64,000 nucleotides of DNA, from the NCBI GenBank assembly GCA_017506865.1, contig JAFCMP010000028.1:372001-436000 (forward strand), read 5' to 3'. A program made the position numbers and the translations under genes. The notes beneath the pieces are model-generated. The model saw only the letters and a program-made list of their open reading frames with translations. It was not told the DNA's origin and did no database searches. The first letter of the stretch is position 1. Every line of letters begins with the position of its first letter. Shown here piece by piece: positions 1-7,700 of this stretch. This stretch comes from Tribonema minus. Lineage: Eukaryota > Sar > Xanthophyceae > Tribonematales > Tribonemataceae.

Positions 1-198
1 GCAAGGGCTGCGTCGCGCCCTGCCGCTGATGCCAGAGGGCGCCCTGGCTCAGCTCGCGGGACGCGCCGTCAAGGAGGCGGCCGAGATGACGTCCCCCGTC
101 TCATTTCTCGGCACTCGTCCGCCTCCTTGACGGCGCGTCCCGCGAGCTGAGCCAGGGCGCCCTCTGGCATCAGCGGCAGGGCGCGACGCAGCCCTTGC
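1..198. repeat. 80-bp perfect inverted repeat with 38-bp spacer
   Basis: Bases 1-80 are the exact reverse complement of 119-198, separated by 38 bases. The arm carries coding-like sequence (it is part of the small minus-strand frame at 69-368). Arms this identical mean either a very young palindrome or a fold-back artefact of sequencing or assembly. The left arm starts at base 1 of the window, so the repeat may extend further left. Confidence 0.9.
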
Positions 199-368
199 AG
201 TATCTCGTTGAAGTCGGGTTGAGGAGCGGAGGTCGTAGGCGGGACGCCAAGACCCGCGCCGGAGGGGTCCGTGGAAGCAGGGAGCGACACCGGGGCGGCT
301 CCGGTTGCGGGGGCGGTGGTGGTCGCCGTCACTGCGACGGTCGAGGGGGCGGCGCTCGACGTAACCAT
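69..368 (-). CDS. Short Ala/Thr/Pro-rich frame, possible ORF1/gag-like fragment
   Basis: An ATG at 368 opens a 99-residue frame. The first 50 residues are rich in Ala, Thr, Ser and Pro. The next 30 (core motif FNEILQGLRRALPLMPEG) look like a folded helical segment. The frame then runs into the palindrome spacer, where its meaning is lost. It is divergent from the methyltransferase that starts about 30 bases away on the other strand. No family is recognised. It could be the start of a retroelement structural protein cut off by the palindrome, or a chance GC-rich frame. Confidence 0.25.
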   Translation of the reverse strand: MVTSSAAPSTVAVTATTTAPATGAAPVSLPASTDPSGAGLGVPPTTSAPQPDFNEILQGLRRALPLMPEGALAQLAGRAVKEADECREMRRGTSSRPPP

Positions 369-395
369 TTGCTAAGCCGTGAGGTCGGTACTCGC

Positions 396-1538
396 ATGCT
401 AGCAGCTATCATGTGCGCCTGTTGCGTGGCTAGGTGCAATGACCATGACACCGACGCCAGAGCTGACGCAAAGCGCAAACGCAGCGTGCCGTGCGCGGCG
501 TCTACAGCGGTAAGTGGGAATGCCGATCTCACTGACCTTGCTTCCGATCTGTGCGCCACCCCCCGTGACACTTTCGTGCACTTGCAGACTAGGAAGGGGG
601 ATGCGTGCGCTCACGACGGAGAACCCGACGTGACGGCCAGACCACTGCGAGTGGCAGAGCTTTGTTGCGGGGTGGGGGGTGTACATAGGGGGTTAGAGGA
701 CTTTGCCAGACACACAGGTGTCAAGGCTGAAGTGGTCCTTGCTGTAGATAGGGCCGAATACACATGCGAGGCGTACAAGCACCAGTTCCCTGGCACAGAA
801 GTTCTATGTGCAGACATCGCCAGTCCAGCAGTGCTCAAGCGCCTCAAGCAGCTGGAACCCGATGCATTCTGGGTCACTGCCCCATGTGTTGACTTCTCGC
901 CCTCGGGCAAGGGCGTTGAAGGCGAAGCGGCCAGCGTGTTGCCCTCCGCTGCACAGCTTGCTGTAAATGTACGGCCAAAATTGGTCTTTCACGAGAATGT
1001 GCCTCGAATGCTGTTGTCTGGGGCATGGGGCTGCGCCGACGGCCACATGCGTCAGGCGGGGTATTCGACCTTTGAGGTGCAATTTCGTGGCACTGATGTT
1101 GATGGTGGAAGTTCACGCGAGCGCATCTATACTGTGTCTGCGTGCAACACCCAGGCCACCCCTGCACGTTTTGCCCGCCTGAATGCCCTGTTGAATGAGC
1201 GCTTTCGCAGCAGTACCCCAAAGACTGTGCGCGATTGCACTGGTTGCATGGAGGACACATTTTACTGGGATCCTCGTCAACCGCACCGTGCTGGCGTGCT
1301 TTCTACTGACATGCCACTGCCTAGCCCTGTGACTCGCCAACCTGGCAAGGTTCCCACAAGGTACGTACAGAGAGCCAAGGATGCCGGTCCTGCAAAGGAC
1401 GCATTGATACTCTCGCCTGAACAGGTGATGGAGTGCCTGGGCTACCATGAGCCCTACCCTGAAGGCACACTCACCCAGAGACGCAAGTGGGCCGCTGACC
1501 TAGTACAGCCCGCGGCGGCCATCAAGAGGTGTTCATAG
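396..1538 (+). CDS. DNA (cytosine-5-)methyltransferase, single-domain
   Basis: This 380-residue protein transfers methyl groups from S-adenosylmethionine to cytosine C5 in DNA. The ordered motifs are visible: motif I (AELCCGVGGVHRGLE, SAM binding), an acidic residue ending the next strand (VLAVDRAE), motif IV with the catalytic cysteine (TAPCVDFSPSGKG), motif VI (HENVPRM) and motif VIII (SSRERIYTV). The target-recognition and C-terminal part is shorter than in large plant enzymes, and no BAH, chromo or replication-focus domain is present, so the size resembles DNMT2 or bacterial enzymes. The open frame reaches back to about 195 without an ATG, so I chose the first ATG at 396. About 70 Cys/Arg-rich residues precede motif I. 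Its direct neighbours are retrotransposon sequences. Capture of such enzymes by algal and dinoflagellate retrotransposons is known, so an element-borne role is plausible but not proven. No intron is apparent. Confidence 0.82.
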   Translation: MLAAIMCACCVARCNDHDTDARADAKRKRSVPCAASTAVSGNADLTDLASDLCATPRDTFVHLQTRKGDACAHDGEPDVTARPLRVAELCCGVGGVHRGLEDFARHTGVKAEVVLAVDRAEYTCEAYKHQFPGTEVLCADIASPAVLKRLKQLEPDAFWVTAPCVDFSPSGKGVEGEAASVLPSAAQLAVNVRPKLVFHENVPRMLLSGAWGCADGHMRQAGYSTFEVQFRGTDVDGGSSRERIYTVSACNTQATPARFARLNALLNERFRSSTPKTVRDCTGCMEDTFYWDPRQPHRAGVLSTDMPLPSPVTRQPGKVPTRYVQRAKDAGPAKDALILSPEQVMECLGYHEPYPEGTLTQRRKWAADLVQPAAAIKRCS

Positions 1539-1539
1539 C

Positions 1540-1900
1540 GTAGGCCGTCCAGCCCTCCTGCCTTCCCCGCCCCTGCTGCGGACAAGGTCGACAGTATGTC
1601 TGCCGCCTCCACCTCGAGGCGCCGTCCGGCTGCGCTGGCAGCATCCTCAGGCCTATCGCTGTAATCATGTGCCTGACCCGATTCGAAGACAGGACTGCCG
1701 CTGCCAGCTGGCCCGGTGGTCGTTGCCACCCCTGCGCTGTGTAAGCAGTGCCGCCGGGCGTTGCGTACCAGGCCGCGCACTTGCTCCATTGGCGTATCGA
1801 CTACCCCCGGCCGGGTGCCAGTTTCAGGGTGCTTTGCTGCCAGCACCTGTGCCGTGACCTCGTCTGCTGGGGCGCATGCTTCACGCGCCTCTAGTCGTGC
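1540..1900 (-). pseudogene. Inverted fragment of a non-LTR reverse transcriptase (N-terminal part)
   Basis: Read on the minus strand, this stretch encodes the region that precedes the RT palm in the neighbouring elements. It has an AAKHPETG segment, like the AMQSKHPPAAPG segment of the full element at 17,906-23,205, and GGLDGLRYEHLL, like its GPSGLRYSHLQ. It is oriented against the RT body that begins at 1907, and the segment that should lie between them (RT motifs 1-2) is missing. This is the geometry of a 5' inversion with a junction deletion. Confidence 0.65.
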
Positions 1901-1906
1901 GGGTCC

Positions 1907-4632
1907 ATGTCGCAGTTTGGCGTAGGATACCGGTCTGGCGTCGAGCATGTGGCAGCGCGCGCGCGCGTGTGGCACGAGCTGTATGGCACCACTATCCAAC
2001 TGGACTGTGAGAACGCATTTAACAGTGTGGATCGCGCCGCCATTGTGCGGGGGCTTATGCTCTTCTGTCCGGAGCTGCTCCCGCACTTTGAGTCCGTATA
2101 CTGTGGTGACACTGCCCCAGAGATGCGGGTGGAGGTGAACGGTGAAGCTCGCATTATCTGCTCCCACCTAGGGTGCCAGCAAGGGGACCCTCTAGGGCCG
2201 CTGTACTTTGCAGTGGCAGCGGCCTTCCTACTCTTCTACCCTGATGGAGTGAATGCGACGCCCGGCAGTATGCCGGCCTACGGCCACAGCACAGCGGAAC
2301 CGCCAGCCCCGCACTGCGCTTTCCTGGATGACCTCAACGTGCTGCAAGCTGCCTACTTCGACGATGCAGCGGCCGCTGGGGTGGCAGAGGTGATCCGCCG
2401 GCTGGCGGCAGGGGGCCTACGCGTTCGACCAGACAAGTCGCTGGCCATCGCCATGCGCGGCACAGTGTTTGATGAAGCGGCCAGAGCACGCCTGCGCGCC
2501 CTTGACATACCGTTTGTGGACACCACCATGCCAGAATCCAGTCAGGGCTTTACGTCGGTCGGGGTACCGGTAGGGCACCCAGCCTATGTGCACGCTGCCA
2601 TGAGCAAGCATCTTGTCGACGCAGGGACATGGCGATTGTCGTGGCAGCTAGCTGGAATGGCGCGGCATCACCTACAGGCAGCACAGTTCATTCTACGCAG
2701 GTCACTGACGAAGCGCATGGGCTTCTTAGCTCGGGTCGTTGACACGGCTTTGAGTGAGACATGGTTGAACGCGTTTGACGGGTTCTGTGCATGGACGCTC
2801 GAACGCATGCTGCATCTGCACGGCTGCTCTACCGCGGCAGCCATGAAGTCACACCTGCTGGCCGCCTGCACTGCTGGTGACAATGAGGAAGCCAGCAGTG
2901 GCAGCGTGCTGGTATTGCCGCGCTTGGGCCCGCCAGAACTCACGGACATCGCAGTGCCACTGCGGGCGTCACGGTTGCCGGAGCGACGAGGCGGTCTGGG
3001 CATGCCGCTTTTGGGGCTACTGGCACCAGCCGCATACACGGCCCAGGCATGCACAACACTGAGGCCGGCAATAATTCATGCCACTGTGGCAGCAGGGGCC
3101 CTGAGGCTCGGCACTGACGAACACGGCGCAGTCACCTGGTTCGCGCAGCACTCATGCGCAATACGCGAGGACCAGGGACTGCCGCCAATCATCGAGGCCG
3201 TGCGACGCTCTACGCGAGCGCTGACAGCTGATGGCGGCGAAAAATCACGCACAGCTGTGGCCGAGCAGCTCCCAGCATCGTTGCTACGGTGGGCAGCAGA
3301 TACGACGGCCGCAGCGTCGACGCTCCCCACTGCGGTGCAAGCGATCTACGCCGCAACTGCCGTCACGGAGACAGTGACCACTGAGCCAGCCCCACACACC
3401 CACGGCATTGTGCCTGGCGCCGAGGCGGCCGCTGCGGCGGCGACCGTACCTGGCCCTCAAGCCGCTGCCGCGGCTGCCCCTTCCACGCCCGCTAAAACAC
3501 AAACTAGCGCGGAAGAAAGCAGCTGCAGCGGCGGGCAGGAGGACGACGACGACGACTGGGAGGCCTATGCTGACGAGATCTGCAGGAAGGTAGTGCCCCG
3601 CCGCCGGCGCGGTCACTTCACGCACGGACTACAAGCCGGCCTTTCAAATGTTCTTCGACGTCAATACGAGGATTGCCTGGTGGAGGACCTAGAGGCTGCC
3701 TCGGCTGGTGCCGTGGGCAAGCCGACGCAGGCTGCACCTATTGGTGACTCGCGCGACACCAGCCGCCGCCGCCAACAGGCTAGCGCACGGGTCCTGGCGC
3801 AGCTGCGCAGCCAGCGTGCGTCCGGGGCAATGGCGTGGATGAGCGTGCCACCCACTGCCAATGACCGCCCGGGTGCGGCGCCCATGTCCAGTATGGCAGC
3901 AGCCACGATGATTTTGATTACGATCTTCATAGACGGGTGGGGCATACAGGGCGAGGTGTGCCCATGGCGGTGCAGTGATGTGAGCCCCACCTCCACGCAT
4001 GCGATCAGCTGCCCCAGCCAGCACATACGGGGGCACAACGCGACACACACTGCCCAAAAGCGGTGCCTGCAGCGCATCTTGAGACAGCACCATGTCTCTA
4101 TTGTCCGCAATGAGGACGCTAGCGTCTTCAAGGTACCGGGGTATCGGGCGGACACAGTCATTGACCCAGGGTGTCTGCACTTTAGCAGTGCATACCGTAA
4201 CAAGGAATAGTGCTAGACACAAGTGTGCGCGCGCCCACAGCGAGCTCGTACCTGACAGGCAAAACAAATGCCTCGAACACGGACGGCTATGCTGCTGGGG
4301 TGGGGGAGGACGCGAAGGTCAAGCACCACACCGGCACCTTGACGTCATCTTGGGCTTTTGTGCCATTCGTGCAGGAGTCGTACGGACGGCTGCGCAAGCA
4401 GACAAGCCTTTTTGTTAAGGAGTTGGCAATGCACTCAGCACTGTGCTCAGGGGGGGGGAAGGCAGATGTGTTACGCAAGGCCGGGTTAGCTAAGCGTCAG
4501 ATCCTCATTGAGCTGAGCATATCGCTGGCGCGGGAGTTGGCGGAGCGCGTCATGGCGTACACACGTGGAGCGCGAATGCTGGGCTGTGTTGCGGCGCCGG
4601 TATCCAAGCTCCTAGGGCACAGCGCAGACTAG
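1907..4632 (+). pseudogene. Non-LTR retrotransposon reverse transcriptase / restriction-like endonuclease (frameshifted)
   Basis: The first frame (1907-4210, 767 aa) carries RT palm motif A (QLDCENAFNSVD), motif B (QQGDPLGPLYF) and motif C (FLDDLNVL), then a thumb-like GVPVGHPAYV segment. An Ala-rich linker with a five-Asp run follows, then a CCHC-like cluster (CPWRC...H...C) and the start of the endonuclease (YRADTVID). At 4208-4210 the frame stops. The protein appears to continue in the -1 frame (4210-4632), beginning VLDTS, which would hold the second acidic residue of the restriction-like nuclease. The product would reverse transcribe its RNA at a nick made by the nuclease (target-primed reverse transcription). 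The missing N-terminal RT motifs and the frameshift make it very probably inactive. A programmed frameshift cannot be excluded. Confidence 0.72.
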
Positions 4633-4690
4633 GCTGCTGCGTTGACGCAAGCTTTTCGATTGCATAGGCAACCCGGCCTCCCTTGGGCCT

Positions 4691-4700
4691 TTATAAATAC
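4691..4700 (+). promoter_or_regulatory. Possible TATA box upstream of the gypsy polyprotein
   Basis: The motif TTATAAATAC sits about 40 bases before the first ATG of the long polyprotein frame. It lies inside the open frame if a non-ATG start further upstream is used, so it may simply be coding sequence. Confidence 0.2.
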
Positions 4701-4737
4701 AAGTCCATACGTACAGCCCGCGGCTGTAAGCGCCCTG

Positions 4738-7700
4738 ATGCAGTGTGTTCATGCCGTTGCCTCTCTGCCCAATTGTTGGGAGAGACCTGCCCCCGCTGGC
4801 CCTGACGTAACTCCTGGAGAGGTAACAGTGCATGATCACACGGCGCCGCCGCCGGAGTGGGTCGTGGACGCATCGCAGCCAGCACTGCTGAGGATCGCCG
4901 GGACCTGCTCAAGCGCGCTAGGGAGTGCTGCGAACTGGTGTTGGGAGAAAGGGAGAGCGTTTCTTGCTTCGCTGCGCCAAGGTGAGCCAGTGCAATTAAA
5001 TGAAGTACAGTGGCAACGCGGTGACGACGAGTCTGACTCTGATTCTGACTCACCAAGAGTAACCGTTGAGCCAGCAGTGCCTCAGTCGACTGCAACACCC
5101 AAGACGCCGATGGTAGAAGAGAGCGCTAACCCTGACTCTGACTCAGCGACACCACTGCAGACTCGCATGACACTGCACGAGTTGAAACCTAGGTGGGCAG
5201 CAAGAGGCAAAGCGCCCATGCCGCTCCACAGAGTCACCCCGGTAGGGAGGCCACGCAAGAATGGCTTTGTGCACATGACCATGCGCACACAGGTGGGCGA
5301 TGCCGTGCAAGAGTTTGGTCTGGATACACTGGTGGATTGCGGCGCGGAGGCTGAGTTCATCAACAAAGATTCAGCGCACAAGCTGCCGCCGGGCACCATC
5401 TGCCCTCTGGCTGATGGGGACTTCACTACGGTGGAGCTCGCTGACGCCAAGAAGTCGGTACCTGTAGAAGGGGTGGTGCACGCTCAGGTGCGCTTCAAAG
5501 ATCACCTGCTGACGCACCGATTCTACGTCGTGGACCTGCCTTACCAGGCAATCTTAGGGTCAAACTTCTTTGGCAAGTACGGCTCCGTGATCTCCTACGA
5601 GCACGGGATGAAATTCTATCCCGCTGGCTCGTCAGGCCCCGCTGTGCCCATGCGTGAACGTGCGCGCGTTGGAGCCTTGGAGCCCCCCGAAGCAAACTCC
5701 ATCAAGATAGGCTCAGCAAGGGTACACACCAAGGACAAGCCTGTACTGCCAGAACGCAAATATCTTCTCAGAGCAGCCTCAAACCAGGTCATTGACGCTG
5801 ACACCGCGCACACGCTGGAAGTGGTGTCTCACCCGCCACTGCAGTGCACAGGTCCTGTAGAGGTGCTGCTAACCCCAGACGTCCCAGAAGCGGTGACGGC
5901 CGTGAACAAGTTGGCCGAGCAAGGCGTTGTGTTGCTGGACTCAATAGATACTGCCATGCCGAACAAACCACTCAGGCTAATGGCTGAAAACACTTCCACG
6001 ATGCCAGCGCTCATCCGTAAGGGAGCAATACTAGGCGCTGTTGAAGCACCGGAGATGGTGTGCGGTCTAGACGTTGACCAAGAGACGCTCACAGCTAACC
6101 TCACGCGCATAGCGCTCAGCCGACTTTCTAGCGACCCCCCAACCGTAAATCAGGTGAAGCCTAGCTCAGATCCCACAGCAACCACACAGGCTGAGGCGGA
6201 ACGCACCGCTCACAGGCGTAAGGTAGCTGAAGAGCACAATGCCACCTTAGAGCTCTGCACGGACGAGGAGCTGGCAGACGTGCTGAAGCGGGATGGTAAG
6301 GTGATACCTATGTTAGAAGAGCGCGACAAAGACGGTGTTAAGTACTACGATCGGGTCATGGAAGTGCTACGCCGCAGACGTGCTGCCTTTGCAAAAGACC
6401 CCAAAAACCCTAGGGTCACGGATCGCTTTGACGTGGACATTGATACCGGAGACGCGGCCCCCATAGCCGACAAGGCGCGGCGTTGGGCCGAGCGCGAGGC
6501 CAAAATCATTTTTCAAGCGATTCAGGACGAAAGGAAGCGTGGGCAAATCAGACCTGCTAGTGGGCCATGGGCCAGCAACCCTGTGCTGGTGGCTCAAAAG
6601 GGCAAGATACGCTTCTGTGTTGACTACAGACCGCTTAATAAGGTCACAAGACGTGACGAATACGGCTTAGGCAACATGGAGGACTTGATTCAAAAGGTGG
6701 CAAGTTCAAGAATTTTCTCAGCTCTGGACTTTGCCTCAGGCTATAGGCAAATTCCCATGACCAAAGAGTCCTCTTGCAAGACGGCTTTCCGAGGGCCCGA
6801 TGGCTCCCTATGGGAGTACAAGGTCGCGCCGTTTGGACTAGTATGTCTGCCCAGCATTTTCACGCGCTGCATGCACGAGCTGTTAGGCGCTGCCAGACAG
6901 ACTCATGCGTGCGTGTATGTGGATGATGTGCTGGTTCACAGCAAAGGGCTTGAAGATCACATAGCTCACTTGGACGATGTGCTGCATCGCGTGGAGGAGT
7001 ATGGCATGAGTGTGTCAAGGCACAAGTGTCAACTCTTCGCCGAGGAAGTGACATACCTAGGTCACAAAGTCGGCCGGTATGGCATTAGGCCGTGTGAAGA
7101 CAAGGTCAAGGCCATGGTGGACATGATGCCCCCGCTCGGTAAGGATGGCAAGGTTGACAAACGTCTCATGCAAGTCTTGATGGGATGTTTCAACTACTAC
7201 AGGCGCTACATTCACCGATTTGCGTCCATCGCGGCGCCATTGATGGAGTGTACCAGGGGCGGTGCTGACATGACATGGAATAAACGCCGTCGAGATGCAC
7301 TCGCAGAGCTCAAACGCGCGATGTCGAGCGCACCCGTTATCATGCACCCAGATTTTGACCTGCCATTCATAGTACACACAGATGCTAGCAAGTTGGCAGT
7401 CGCTGGAGTGCTATCCCAGTTTGTGCCACTTGAGAAGCTTCGAGAGCGGCACAAAGATTTTCCATGGGCTCACACCCGCCGTGCCAAGACGGTGGATGGT
7501 AAGCCAGCCAGAGAGGTAGTTGTAGCATTTTACAGCAAAGTCAATTCAGTGCAAGACGCAAAGCTAGGTGCCACCGCGCTGGAATGCCTTGCTGTAGTGC
7601 TGGCCCTGAACAACTTCCGCTCATACGTGTGGGGTAGGCCAGTAACCGTCATTACAGATGCGTCGGCACTGCGCTGGTTGCTAAAACTGAATAACCATAA

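Larger units (their letters stand above)
1540..4640 (+). mobile_element. Non-LTR retrotransposon, 5'-inverted, RT plus restriction-like endonuclease type
   Basis: The extent is defined by the inverted RT fragment (1540-1900) and the forward RT-to-endonuclease frames (1907-4632). It is related to, but clearly different in sequence from, family A elsewhere in the window. Neither the AATAAAAGTAC terminus nor the family A 3' UTR follows it. The Ty3/gypsy polyprotein begins almost directly after its last codon, so its own 3' end has been lost or overwritten. Confidence 0.6.

Noticed and set aside
3661..4267. Minus-strand frames opposite the first RT
   Set aside because: The plus strand carries RT and endonuclease motifs. 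The antisense frames have no motif.
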